Assembly (NCBI RefSeq): GCF_000378345.1
Contig: NZ_KB899546.1
Span: 189,523 to 253,522 of the forward strand
DNA from: Hirschia maritima DSM 19733
GTDB taxonomy: Bacteria; Pseudomonadota; Alphaproteobacteria; Caulobacterales; Hyphomonadaceae
Direction: 5' to 3'
Length of the DNA stretch: 64,000 nucleotides
Numbering within the stretch: the first letter of the stretch is position 1; every line of letters begins with the position of its first letter. Both the position numbers and the translations under genes were made by a program. Below are positions 37,020 to 45,325 of this stretch, piece by piece. The notes beneath the pieces are model-generated. The model ran no database searches and was not told the origin of the DNA. It was given only the letters and a program-made list of their open reading frames with translations.

Positions 37020-38312
37020 ATGCTGAAACGCGTTTTACTAAGCCTGATCACCGTATTTTTCGTTGCGGCATGTACAGGTAATAAATCACCGGAGATTTCT
37101 TTGACCGATCCATTCGAAACAGTCATTCCATGGGATGAAAGTCATTCCGACATCATCAAAACAGACAGTGGCCTTCAATACATCGTTCTGAAATCTGGTG
37201 ATAAAGGTGGTGTAAAACCACTTCCATCAGACCAAGTCGTTGTCCATTATGATGGGCGTTTGGCTGCCAATGGTAACAAGTTTGATTCTTCATACGACCG
37301 AGGCGCGCCGGCAACATTCCCTGCAGGTGGTCTTATCCCTGGTTGGGTTGAGGCACTACAATTGATGACACCTGGTGATGAGTGGATGGTTTTTATCCCG
37401 TCTGACTTAGGATATGGTGAGCATGGCGCAGGTGGTGACATTCCTCCAAATGCGGACCTTGTATTCCGCGTATCTCTAGAAGATGTGATTGAAGGACCAA
37501 AACCAATTGCTGTGGATGAAACAATCTGGGCAAAATACGCACAATGGCCGGAAGGTTCCAGTGAAGTTCAAAAAACTGAAAGCGGCCTTCAATATGTCAT
37601 CCTGAAATCAGGTGACGAAAATGGAATTAGCCCTACTCCAAACGATAAAGTCGTTGCCCATTATGATGGTCGCTTGGCTTCAAACGGTGAAAAATTTGAC
37701 TCTTCATTTGACCGCGGCGAACCCGCAACTTTCCCTGCGGGTGGTTTAATCCCGGGTTGGGTTGAAGCGCTGCAATTGATGAAACCAGGTGATGAGTGGA
37801 TGCTTTACGTGCCATCAGAACTTGGATATGGCGACCAAGGCGCAGGTGGTGCAATTCCTCCCAATGCAGACCTTATGTTCATGCTTCACCTAAACGATGT
37901 TTTGGTTTCTCCCAAAACAGATGAAGCGGCTTGGTCAAAATACGCTAACTGGCCAACAGATTCTGAAGAAGTCATCAAAACCGAAAGTGGTCTTCAATAT
38001 ATCATCCTTGAATCTGGTGACCCTTCTGGAACGAGCCCAAAAGCTGAAGACATGGTAGACGTGCACTATGAAGGCCGTCTTGCAGCTGATGGAAAGATGT
38101 TCGACTCATCATTCCAACGCGGTGAGTCAGCTCAATTCCCAGCAGGACGTCTAATCAAAGGTTGGGTTGAAGGCTTGCAGCTAATGAAACCTGGCGACCG
38201 TTGGTTGATGTATATCCCATACGACCTTGCTTATGGAGAAGCTGGACGCCCTCCTGTTATCCCTGAGAAAGCTGACCTAATGTTTGAGGTCATGCTGAAC
38301 GAGGTTAACTAA
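37020..38312 (+). CDS. Lipoprotein with three tandem FKBP-type peptidyl-prolyl isomerase domains
   Basis: A 430-aa lipoprotein (lipobox VAAC at about residues 15-18) built from three similar FKBP domains, at about residues 50-157, 184-290 and 322-429. Each begins SGLQY(I/V)(V/I)L(K/E)SG and contains VHYDGRLA or VHYEGRLA, FDSS, PGW(V)E(A/G)LQLM and YGE/YGD landmarks. FKBPs isomerise X-Pro bonds and assist folding; the lipid anchor suggests a periplasmic chaperone role. Linkers DEAAWSKYANWPTDSEEV and its equivalent are also repeated, so the whole ~135-residue unit was duplicated. The third domain has a divergent 80s loop (AGRPPVIPEKA). A clear terminator follows. Confidence 0.93.
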   Translation: MLKRVLLSLITVFFVAACTGNKSPEISLTDPFETVIPWDESHSDIIKTDSGLQYIVLKSGDKGGVKPLPSDQVVVHYDGRLAANGNKFDSSYDRGAPATFPAGGLIPGWVEALQLMTPGDEWMVFIPSDLGYGEHGAGGDIPPNADLVFRVSLEDVIEGPKPIAVDETIWAKYAQWPEGSSEVQKTESGLQYVILKSGDENGISPTPNDKVVAHYDGRLASNGEKFDSSFDRGEPATFPAGGLIPGWVEALQLMKPGDEWMLYVPSELGYGDQGAGGAIPPNADLMFMLHLNDVLVSPKTDEAAWSKYANWPTDSEEVIKTESGLQYIILESGDPSGTSPKAEDMVDVHYEGRLAADGKMFDSSFQRGESAQFPAGRLIKGWVEGLQLMKPGDRWLMYIPYDLAYGEAGRPPVIPEKADLMFEVMLNEVN

Positions 38313-38343
38313 ACGGGCTGATATTCTTTAGCTTAACTCCCGA

Positions 38344-38373
38344 AAAGCGGCTCCCAAAAGAGCCGCTTTTTTT
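38344..38373 (+). terminator. Rho-independent terminator after the triple-FKBP gene
   Basis: A 10-bp stem aaagcggctc/gagccgcttt with a six-base loop is followed directly by a T run, ending 61 bp after the stop. Confidence 0.93.
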
Positions 38374-38454
38374 ATTGTCTACACTTCTGAAAAACTTGCC
38401 ATTTTTATTTCCACCTACTAATAAGATTATATAAAAATTGAAGGGGGGAAGAAA

Positions 38455-38901
38455 ATGCTAAAACTTGCAGTCCTTATTGCATCAGCATCCATTGTGCTTT
38501 CAAGTTGCGGGACACCAAACACTTCCCAATCTCCAGCACATATGACATTCGCTCCAGAAGCACAAAATGGTGATATTGAAGCGGCGATACAGTCATCATT
38601 GCGTTATCTAAAATGGAAAACAATTGAGCAGGGCGAAGGCTACGTCATTGCCAAGGTAGGAAACCTGCAGTGGACCGCTTCTTCTAAAGTACAGAAACGC
38701 GACCCAATTACAGCTGCCGCACAAGATAAAATTCGAACAGCAACAGCCAAAATCACATTCGATGACAACAGTTATAGTATTAACTACATATCCTCAAAAG
38801 GCATGGATGGTGGCAGCGATAATCATATCTGGAAGCGTTGGGTTAGAAACCTAGACCGAGATATTCGTATAGGTATAGGTCTCCCGCCGATTGCAGATTA
38901 A
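38455..38901 (+). CDS. Small lipoprotein, paralogue of the next gene
   Basis: A 148-aa lipoprotein (lipobox LSSC, Cys at about residue 18) preceded by a strong aaggggggaag Shine-Dalgarno. The mature domain has AIQSSLRYLKWKTIEQGEGYVIAKV (about residues 44-68, in two parts), a central strand pair, then HIWKRWVRNLDRDIRIGIG (about 122-140). The next gene shows the same layout (AIQTSLLSRNWSI ... RWIGNIEHDVMIRTG), so the two are tandem paralogues. I do not recognise a named family. Confidence 0.8.
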   Translation: MLKLAVLIASASIVLSSCGTPNTSQSPAHMTFAPEAQNGDIEAAIQSSLRYLKWKTIEQGEGYVIAKVGNLQWTASSKVQKRDPITAAAQDKIRTATAKITFDDNSYSINYISSKGMDGGSDNHIWKRWVRNLDRDIRIGIGLPPIAD

Positions 38902-38937
38902 AGCACTAAAGAACCCAAAACAAATTAGGATCATATT

Positions 38938-39429
38938 ATGCAAATCAAACTGTCTCACATGTTTATTGCGTTGACGTCAGTCTCACTTATGGCTTGTTCT
39001 TCATCTCCAGATTTAGTTTCAATCCGTACAATTTCTGATTCGCCTGTTGCTGTTGGTTCCACCAAGGAAATTGTAAAAAGAGCAATTCAGACATCTCTAC
39101 TTTCAAGAAATTGGTCTATCCTGTCTGAAACTGAAGACAGTATAACTGCTTCAATCGTATCCAGAGGCGAAAAAATGGCGAAAATCAAAGTCCATTATAA
39201 TACTGAAAGTTTCAGTATTGAGCGACTTGAAACCGCTGGATTTGCTTACAATGAAGCAACGAACATGATCGGACCTAGATATAATCGATGGATTGGTAAT
39301 ATCGAGCACGATGTGATGATACGTACAGGTGTTGCTCCAGAGCTAGCAAATGCGCATATTTATCGTGCTCGTGCAGAGACAGAAGCCGCAACAATAAAAG
39401 CAAATCAAGAAGCAAAAGTTTCTAAATAA
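38938..39429 (+). CDS. Small lipoprotein, paralogue of the previous gene
   Basis: A 163-aa lipoprotein (lipobox LMAC, Cys at about residue 20). The core (residues ~45-135) aligns in order with its upstream neighbour: an amphipathic helix ending in a Trp, a beta hairpin, and a C-terminal RW-x(3-5)-D helix. It adds a charged Ala/Glu/Lys tail of about 25 residues. It lies 36 bp after its paralogue and probably shares its transcript. Confidence 0.78.
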   Translation: MQIKLSHMFIALTSVSLMACSSSPDLVSIRTISDSPVAVGSTKEIVKRAIQTSLLSRNWSILSETEDSITASIVSRGEKMAKIKVHYNTESFSIERLETAGFAYNEATNMIGPRYNRWIGNIEHDVMIRTGVAPELANAHIYRARAETEAATIKANQEAKVSK

Positions 39430-39468
39430 CCCGCGTTAGATTTCAGCACTTAGGCTCAAAACTATCAT

Positions 39469-40131
39469 CTAACGATTCAGATGCCCTTCCTTACGAAGGG
39501 CATCGCGCACCTCGCCGCGCAGGACAAGAACATCAATATCTTTTGGTGCTAAATGCAAAGCAACTTTCAAATCTTTTTCAGCAAAGTCCAGTTCTTTCAG
39601 ATTTAGCCGTGACTTGATCCTAATTTTCAACGCGTCCACATCATTGGGGCTTAACGCAAGGGCCTCGGTCGCATCAGAGTCCGCACCTAACCATTTTTTC
39701 TGCAGAACACGAGCGCGAGCCCGATCCTTGTACAATTCGGGGTCTGCTGCTGAAAGTCGAATAGCGTTGCCCAATGTCAATTCCGCCGCTTCATAGCGAT
39801 GGGCCACCAGCCATGCATTTCCAGCCTGAGCAAGATAAACCGCACGCTCTTCAATGCTTCCGCCATCTGTTGCATTTGCTAGATCTTCAAGCCGAATAGC
39901 CCCCTCCTGAAAATGCCCTAACTCAATCAAAGACAAAGCCACACAATGACGTGCCTTCGCGCGATTGGTTTCAGCCATCCAAGCCAGACCATCTTCATAT
40001 GCTTCAGTCGGAGAAGTCTCCAATTTAGCGATACATGCTTCTAGTTTTTCAATTTCTTGGGCCGCAAATTCACTCGAGGAATCCAGCATCATAAAAATAG
40101 ATACCAGCACTGACTGGACGATAGGGACCAT
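39469..40131 (-). CDS. TPR-repeat protein with signal sequence
   Basis: A 220-aa protein with an N-terminal hydrophobic segment (about residues 3-17) suggesting export or anchoring. It is followed by about four TPR-like helical pairs (residues ~50-210), for example AYLAQAGNAWLVAHRYEAAE and AIRLSAADPELYKDRARARV. Such repeats mediate protein-protein contacts; the partner is unknown. It converges with the lipoprotein pair and diverges from the SDR gene. Confidence 0.82.
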   Translation of the reverse strand: MVPIVQSVLVSIFMMLDSSSEFAAQEIEKLEACIAKLETSPTEAYEDGLAWMAETNRAKARHCVALSLIELGHFQEGAIRLEDLANATDGGSIEERAVYLAQAGNAWLVAHRYEAAELTLGNAIRLSAADPELYKDRARARVLQKKWLGADSDATEALALSPNDVDALKIRIKSRLNLKELDFAEKDLKVALHLAPKDIDVLVLRGEVRDALRKEGHLNR

Positions 40132-40197
40132 AACGGCTTACTCCTGAGGCGATTACTACGTCGACCTTAAACACGTATTCAAGAAGGTACAAATGAC

Positions 40198-41061
40198 ATG
40201 AGTGTTAATTCGCTATTGTGTTTTGGATATGGCTATACCGCAAAATACTTGGCGAAACATGTTTCGCTTTCGAAATGTGAAATATTTGGAACTAAACGCA
40301 CACCCGAAACGAATTATTGCCCTGAAAACAAGTTACTCGGTAAAGATGTCAAACTCCTTAGATGGCCAGACGCTGAAACGCCATTGCCACAGGCGGATGC
40401 GATACTCGTTTCGGTTCCACCAACTGAACAAGGATGCCCCGTTTTTGCCGAATTTTCAAAGATCAAAGGCTATTTCGACTCTAAAACGTGGATAGGATTT
40501 TTGTCCTCTACTGGTGTTTATGGCGATTTAGGTGGTGGATGGGCTTTTGAAGAGACGCCAATTAAACCGTTAAGCGATGAAGCAAAAAACCGAGCTATTG
40601 CGGAAACGCAATGGAAAGAAGTTGGCGCACACATCTTCAGACTACCCGGTATTTATGGACCAGGTCGATCAACCTTTGACCGGATCAGATCAGGCAAATC
40701 TCGGCGCATCATCAAAGAAGGTCAGATTTTTTCACGCGCGCATGTAGAAGACATTGCAAACCTTCTAGCTCTTTCAATTGCTAAACCTAATCCGGGTCGA
40801 ATTTACAATGTTGCTGACGACCAACCTTGCGCACCACAAACACTGATAGAACAAGGCGCTAAATTACTGAAAGTCGCCCCTCCTCCATCAGTCGCGTTCG
40901 AGGACGCAAACTTACCAATAAAGGCGCAACGTTTTTATTCCGAGTGCAAGCGTATATCTAATGCGCGCGCAAAATCAGAACTTGGTTGGATACCAAGATA
41001 TCCAAATTACAAGATAGGTTTAAAAGCTGTACTTCAAGCCGAAACTGAAACATCCAACTGA
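40198..41061 (+). CDS. NAD(P)-dependent epimerase/SDR protein, YeeZ-like
   Basis: A 287-aa protein of the extended SDR superfamily, with Rossmann motif GYGYTAKYLA (about residues 9-18), LSSTGVYGDLGG (about 101-112), HIFRLPGIYGPGRSTFDRI (about 143-161) and RIYNVADD (about 200-207). These segments match YeeZ-like proteins annotated as nucleoside-diphosphate-sugar epimerases. The usual YxxxK catalytic pair is not obvious, so enzymatic activity is uncertain. Its 3' end overlaps the convergent hydrolase gene by 28 bp. Confidence 0.82.
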   Translation: MSVNSLLCFGYGYTAKYLAKHVSLSKCEIFGTKRTPETNYCPENKLLGKDVKLLRWPDAETPLPQADAILVSVPPTEQGCPVFAEFSKIKGYFDSKTWIGFLSSTGVYGDLGGGWAFEETPIKPLSDEAKNRAIAETQWKEVGAHIFRLPGIYGPGRSTFDRIRSGKSRRIIKEGQIFSRAHVEDIANLLALSIAKPNPGRIYNVADDQPCAPQTLIEQGAKLLKVAPPPSVAFEDANLPIKAQRFYSECKRISNARAKSELGWIPRYPNYKIGLKAVLQAETETSN

Positions 41062-41813
41062 TCCGCTAAGGTCAGTACGGTATGAATGATATGAGCGACA
41101 TCTTGTGGACGGGACATGCGATGATCACCATCTTTTACTAGATGGAAGCTCACATCCTCCGAAGAAATAATGCCCACTAATCTTTGTGCATATGTCCACG
41201 GTACAGCGTCATCCAGCACACCCTGAATAATCCGCACTGGGATGTTGTTCAAATCAATCGGATTGTCAGTAATCTGCAGGCGACGTCCTGCATCTATCAG
41301 CGCCTTCGTGATGGGATAATCATCTTCATATTCTGAAGGACGCATCCAAAAACCCTGTGTTTCAATCTGATTTTTAATTTCATCAGAAAAATCGACCCAC
41401 ATCAGCTTTTCAGTAAAGTCCGGTGCCGGTGCAATCAGTACCAAGCCTTTTACTCGCTCGGGCCGCTCCATAGTGGCCAGCAAAGATGTCCATCCACCCA
41501 TTGAAGACCCAACCAAAATGACGGGCCCATCGATCAACTCATCAATGGCCAATATTGCATCTCGTTTCCAGTCGGCAATAGTTGTGTCTTCGAAGGCAAC
41601 GTCACTCTCACCATGTCCAGTATAGTCAAAGCGCAAATATGAGCGATCAGCTCCCATGGCTGCCTGATGTAACTCAGTGGCTTTACCGCCCATCATGTCT
41701 GAGCGAAGCCCACCACACCACACAATGCCTACCTTACCTGATTTTCCACCCGTCTTTCGATACGCTATCTTGCCCGCAGGTGTTTGATGAAATTCAGTTT
41801 TCGTAAAAGACAT
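41034..41813 (-). CDS. Alpha/beta hydrolase, ABHD10-like
   Basis: A 259-aa alpha/beta hydrolase. The nucleophile elbow is GSSMGG (Ser at about residue 102), with Asp in GVLDDAVPW (about residue 201) and His in DGDHRMSRPQD (about residue 237) as the probable triad. The N-terminal GGLRSDMMGGKATEL region (about residues 34-48) and RFDYTGHGES resemble the ABHD10 thioesterase-like subgroup. The substrate is unknown. Its 3' end overlaps the convergent SDR gene. Confidence 0.87.
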   Translation of the reverse strand: MSFTKTEFHQTPAGKIAYRKTGGKSGKVGIVWCGGLRSDMMGGKATELHQAAMGADRSYLRFDYTGHGESDVAFEDTTIADWKRDAILAIDELIDGPVILVGSSMGGWTSLLATMERPERVKGLVLIAPAPDFTEKLMWVDFSDEIKNQIETQGFWMRPSEYEDDYPITKALIDAGRRLQITDNPIDLNNIPVRIIQGVLDDAVPWTYAQRLVGIISSEDVSFHLVKDGDHRMSRPQDVAHIIHTVLTLADQLDVSVSA

Positions 41814-41925
41814 TGGACGCTCCGCCTATTAATCATATATGGTGGTAGCGAGTGAAGTACGACAAATCGTGCTTTTATCCAATACACGGACGAATCCACC
41901 ACCAGCTTTGTTGAGACAAAACTTG

Positions 41926-43158
41926 ATGAGTACACAAATGCAAATTGAAGGTGGTCATTCCAAACACGCGCTTGCTTTACCAGATCTATCTGGCAAAGCC
42001 ATTTTGCAAGTCATACCTGATCTTGCAGCAGGTGGTGCTGAACGGACAACTGTTGAAGTTGCTGAAGCGATTGTGCAGGCGGGTGGACGCGCACTTGTGG
42101 CTAGTTCGGGTGGACGATTGGAATCTGAACTAAGGGATGTTGGTGGCGAGCTTTTCCGCAATGAGACACTTCCCTCGAAAAACCCGATCAGAATTTTTCG
42201 AAATAATCTGTGGCTCCAAAAACTCATAAAACATCAGGATGTTTCTCTCATCCATGCGAGGTCTCGAGCGCCAGCTTGGAGCGCATATTGGGCAAGCCGT
42301 GGAACGCAAAAGCCTTTTGTGACAACATATCATGGTGCTTATAATGCAAATACCGCTATAAAGCGGTGGTATAACTCAGTCATGGCGCGCGGTGATATTG
42401 TAATCGCTAACTCCACGTTTATCGCTGAGCACGTCGCCCTAACCTACCCTGATGCTGCCAATAAAATCATCGCCATTCCACGCGGTGTTGATCTTGAGGC
42501 ATTCCAGGAAAATGCCATCTCTCAAGAACGTCGCGAAGCTATTTATGAGTCGTGGTATGGAGGCATAAAGCCAGACAAACCTGTTTTCCTCCTTCCCGGC
42601 CGCCTAACGGGATGGAAAGGACAAAAAATTGCCATTGAAGCCTTTATTCAACTGGCTAATGACAATGAAAAAGATTGGATACTTATTCTAGCTGGAGATG
42701 ATCAAGGACGGGCCGAATATACATCTGAGCTTAGAACATTAATCAACAACGCCAATTTGACAGACAATATCAAACTCGTGGGTCATTGTTCCGATATTCC
42801 CGCAGCAATGATCACATCCAATTTTGTATTAGCCCCCTCTCAAGAACCTGAAGCCTTTGGCAGAGTTGCAGCTGAAGCAGGCGCATTATCAATTCCGACC
42901 ATAGTTACTGACTTAGGTGGACAAAAAGAAACTGTTATTAACGGACAAACTGGCTTACGAACCAAAGTTGGTGATGTGGCTGCACTTAGCCGAGCCATTC
43001 GTCAGCTACTGCACATGTCACTTGAAGAACGCCAAGAAATGGGAAAAAAGGCTGCATCACATGTAAGCTCAAATTTCTCGAAAGCGAACTTACAACAAGC
43101 GACATTGAGCGTTTACGCGAATGTTTTTCAATCCCAACTAGATGATGCACAGGTATAG
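41926..43158 (+). CDS. Family 4 glycosyltransferase
   Basis: GT-B glycosyltransferase of about 410 aa. The N-terminal domain begins ILQVIPDLAAGGAERTTVEVA (the glycine-rich acceptor/donor loop), and the C-terminal Rossmann domain contains LLPGRLTGWKGQKIAIEAF and the E-x7-E nucleotide-sugar motif around PEAFGRVAAEAGALSIP. The frame starts at 41839, but an ATG at 41926 lies closer to the conserved domain. With the following GT9 gene 14 bp downstream it probably acts in LPS or surface-glycan assembly; donor and acceptor are not deducible. Confidence 0.87.
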   Translation: MSTQMQIEGGHSKHALALPDLSGKAILQVIPDLAAGGAERTTVEVAEAIVQAGGRALVASSGGRLESELRDVGGELFRNETLPSKNPIRIFRNNLWLQKLIKHQDVSLIHARSRAPAWSAYWASRGTQKPFVTTYHGAYNANTAIKRWYNSVMARGDIVIANSTFIAEHVALTYPDAANKIIAIPRGVDLEAFQENAISQERREAIYESWYGGIKPDKPVFLLPGRLTGWKGQKIAIEAFIQLANDNEKDWILILAGDDQGRAEYTSELRTLINNANLTDNIKLVGHCSDIPAAMITSNFVLAPSQEPEAFGRVAAEAGALSIPTIVTDLGGQKETVINGQTGLRTKVGDVAALSRAIRQLLHMSLEERQEMGKKAASHVSSNFSKANLQQATLSVYANVFQSQLDDAQV

Positions 43159-43172
43159 GATCACGAAAGACG

Positions 43173-44231
43173 ATGGACACAGCATTCGAATTCGTACCTC
43201 CCAAAAATCCAGGGGATAAACTTCGCAAGGTATTGGTTATCCAATATGGTCCTATGCGAACTTTTCTGGAAGGAATTGCCGCGAGTGCTTTTGTTCGCCG
43301 CACACATCGCTCTGCGCATATCACCCTTCTAACAGAACCAAGGTTTTCCGAGTTTGGGAAGGCGTGCCCCTATTTCAATGAAATTGAGACCTTGGATTCG
43401 CATACCCAATCATTTGTTCAAAAAAAACTCAAATCTGCAAAATACCAAATGGTGTATGACTTTCAAAATGACTCTGAAAGTCAGGCTTTTGCAAAAACAC
43501 TAAATATCAAATTCCAGTCTAGTTCTGCCACTGGTATATCGCACCCGTATCAACCGTTTGAAACAAACCAACATTATACCCGGCACATGGCTGATCAGCT
43601 TTTTAGCGCTGGAATATCAGCAATTGATGGCGGAACATTAGAAAGATGGGCAGATGCGCAGCGCCCTACTCCCGATTTTAGCTGGATACGCGCCGCATTT
43701 CGAGACTCCCCAAGATTAAAACCTGCATTTTTCAACCTGCATGACAGATATGCCCTAATTATTCCTGGCGGCCCTTTAGATGAATCTGAAATCGGTTGGA
43801 ATGTTCAGCACTTTGGTGAACTGGCTTGCAAAATTTCTGAAGCGGGTATCATTCCCGCAATTATAGGAAATCCAACACAAGGCACGACTGCTCAAAAGAT
43901 CAATGCTATTTGCGAAAAAGCTATCAATCTAATTTCCAGAGCAGATTTCTTTCAAATGATAGCACTTGCTCAAAATGCGACATTTTTTGTTGGCGGTGAA
44001 ACTGGCCCGACATATCTTGCAGCATCTACTAATCTGCCAGGCGTTTCCATATTCAGACAAGGGTGGACAGAAGAATACGCTGACGCCACACACAGCATTT
44101 GGAACCCAGATACTCGACTTGGGCAATTAGCCCCCAAAGGTGGTAATATCGTCACCAACACATCAGAAAATATCGACAATCTGACCCCCGATGATATCTG
44201 GCGCTCCATTTTAGCCTTAAATGTGCTATAG
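43173..44231 (+). CDS. Family 9 glycosyltransferase (heptosyltransferase-like)
   Basis: A 352-aa protein of the ADP-heptose:LPS heptosyltransferase superfamily. KVLVIQYGPMRTFL (about residues 18-31) corresponds to the family's LV(I)xxxxLGDxL start, although the usual GD is altered to GP. The C-terminal half has LIIPGGPLDESEIGWNVQHF (about residues 192-211), IIGNPTQGTTAQKI and FVGGETGPTYLAASTNLP (about 271-288), the canonical GT9 substrate-binding site. It probably forms an operon with the GT4 gene, consistent with LPS core synthesis. Confidence 0.82.
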   Translation: MDTAFEFVPPKNPGDKLRKVLVIQYGPMRTFLEGIAASAFVRRTHRSAHITLLTEPRFSEFGKACPYFNEIETLDSHTQSFVQKKLKSAKYQMVYDFQNDSESQAFAKTLNIKFQSSSATGISHPYQPFETNQHYTRHMADQLFSAGISAIDGGTLERWADAQRPTPDFSWIRAAFRDSPRLKPAFFNLHDRYALIIPGGPLDESEIGWNVQHFGELACKISEAGIIPAIIGNPTQGTTAQKINAICEKAINLISRADFFQMIALAQNATFFVGGETGPTYLAASTNLPGVSIFRQGWTEEYADATHSIWNPDTRLGQLAPKGGNIVTNTSENIDNLTPDDIWRSILALNVL

Positions 44232-44311
44232 AATGAGCAGATATTACAATTTACTATCTTGAATCTGATGCAAGAATAGGCCAATTGATATCTCTCTATT
44301 TTGGCAACCAC

Positions 44312-44316
44312 AGGAG
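44312..44316 (+). promoter_or_regulatory. Shine-Dalgarno deciding the AUA start of infC
   Basis: aggag ends seven bases before the ATA codon at 44324, ideal spacing. No ATG or GTG lies in frame nearby. It supports initiation at ATA rather than at the TTG 39 bp upstream, which lies before this site. Confidence 0.8.
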
Positions 44317-44323
44317 ATTAGCC

Positions 44324-44863
44324 ATAGCACGTCGTCCACAAGCAGCTGCGCCTGCAAAGAAAACCGGCCCAAACGTCAACCAAGACATTACAGCATCTAA
44401 AGTTCTTCTCATTGATGAAAATGGAGAAAAGCAGGGTGAAATGCCGATTGGTTCTGCTTTAGATGCAGCACGGGAAGCTGGCTTGGACCTCGTAGAAGTC
44501 TCCGGCGGTTCTCAGCCAACCGTTGTTAAGATTCTTGATTATGGAAAGCTACGTTTTGAAGAGCAAAAGAAACGTGCTGCTGCCAAGAAGAAACAAAAAG
44601 CTGCTGACCTAAAAGAAATCAAAATGCGTCCAAACATCGATACGCATGATTATGAAGTGAAGAAAAAAGCCATGACACGCTTCTTTGAAGCTGGTGACAA
44701 GGTGAAAGTTACACTTCGGTTTCGTGGTCGTGAGATGGCGCACCAACAACTTGGTATGGAGCTTCTCCAACGCGTGAAAGAAGATTTCGCCGAAACATCA
44801 AAAGTTGAAGCTGAGCCTAAACTTGAAGGCCGTCAGATGACTATGGTTTTATCTCCAAGATAG
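44324..44863 (+). CDS. infC: Translation initiation factor IF-3, non-canonical AUA start
   Basis: IF-3 binds the 30S subunit and discriminates against non-canonical start codons. About 179 aa. N-domain landmarks are [18 protein letters not shown], and the C-domain contains [29 protein letters not shown] and [16 protein letters not shown]. The protein should begin with the family N-terminus ARRPQA, whose preceding codon is ATA at 44324, with aggag seven bases upstream. A TTG at 44285 would add 13 residues atypical of IF-3. E. coli infC uses AUU so that IF-3 represses its own synthesis; AUA here implies the same feedback. A strong terminator follows. Confidence 0.96.
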   Translation: MARRPQAAAPAKKTGPNVNQDITASKVLLIDENGEKQGEMPIGSALDAAREAGLDLVEVSGGSQPTVVKILDYGKLRFEEQKKRAAAKKKQKAADLKEIKMRPNIDTHDYEVKKKAMTRFFEAGDKVKVTLRFRGREMAHQQLGMELLQRVKEDFAETSKVEAEPKLEGRQMTMVLSPR

Positions 44864-44891
44864 ATTGGTCTTTTTCAATAAATTAAATTCT

Positions 44892-44922
44892 AAAGGCTTC
44901 TGAGTTTTCAGAAGCCTTTTTT
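44892..44922 (+). terminator. Rho-independent terminator of infC
   Basis: A 12-bp perfect stem (aaaggcttctga/tcagaagccttt) with a four-base loop and a T run starts 28 bp after infC. It separates infC from rpmI-rplT. Confidence 0.95.
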
Positions 44923-45325
44923 CATGTGTCGCGCAATATTGATTTGATACACTCATCAAAATACTGATCAGCATTGTTCCATTTTCTAACTGAACTTCGT
45001 GTCAGATTTTTCTAAAATTCCCCCAGATCAGCCCAAAGCCATGCCTACAAAAAGATTTTATTGATCAATTTTCAAAATTTTAAAACATCTATATTTTACA
45101 TTTTGATAATTAAAACTTGTCATAAAACTAGAAAAATAGCCGTTATGTATCAAACCGATACAAAAGGTTAACGAACTGTAAATATTTTTGTTCAAATGGA
45201 ATTTTCTGCTGGATCGCTTCTTGCAACACTGCTATGCAAATACGTAACAACGCATTTTCGCAGACCTGCCCCTCACATTTTGCAACTGTCGAAAATACAA
45301 AAGAAGACCTCGGGGAACGCTTAAT
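44923..45325. other. AT-rich non-coding interval between infC and the secreted protein gene
   Basis: About 400 bp with no supported ORF. It presumably carries the promoter and 5' leader of the following gene. I see no tRNA-like fold or convincing operator. Confidence 0.5.

Noticed and set aside
44285-44323. TTG start for infC at 44285
   Set aside because: It precedes the aggag site and adds residues unlike any IF-3 N-terminus; the ATA is better supported.
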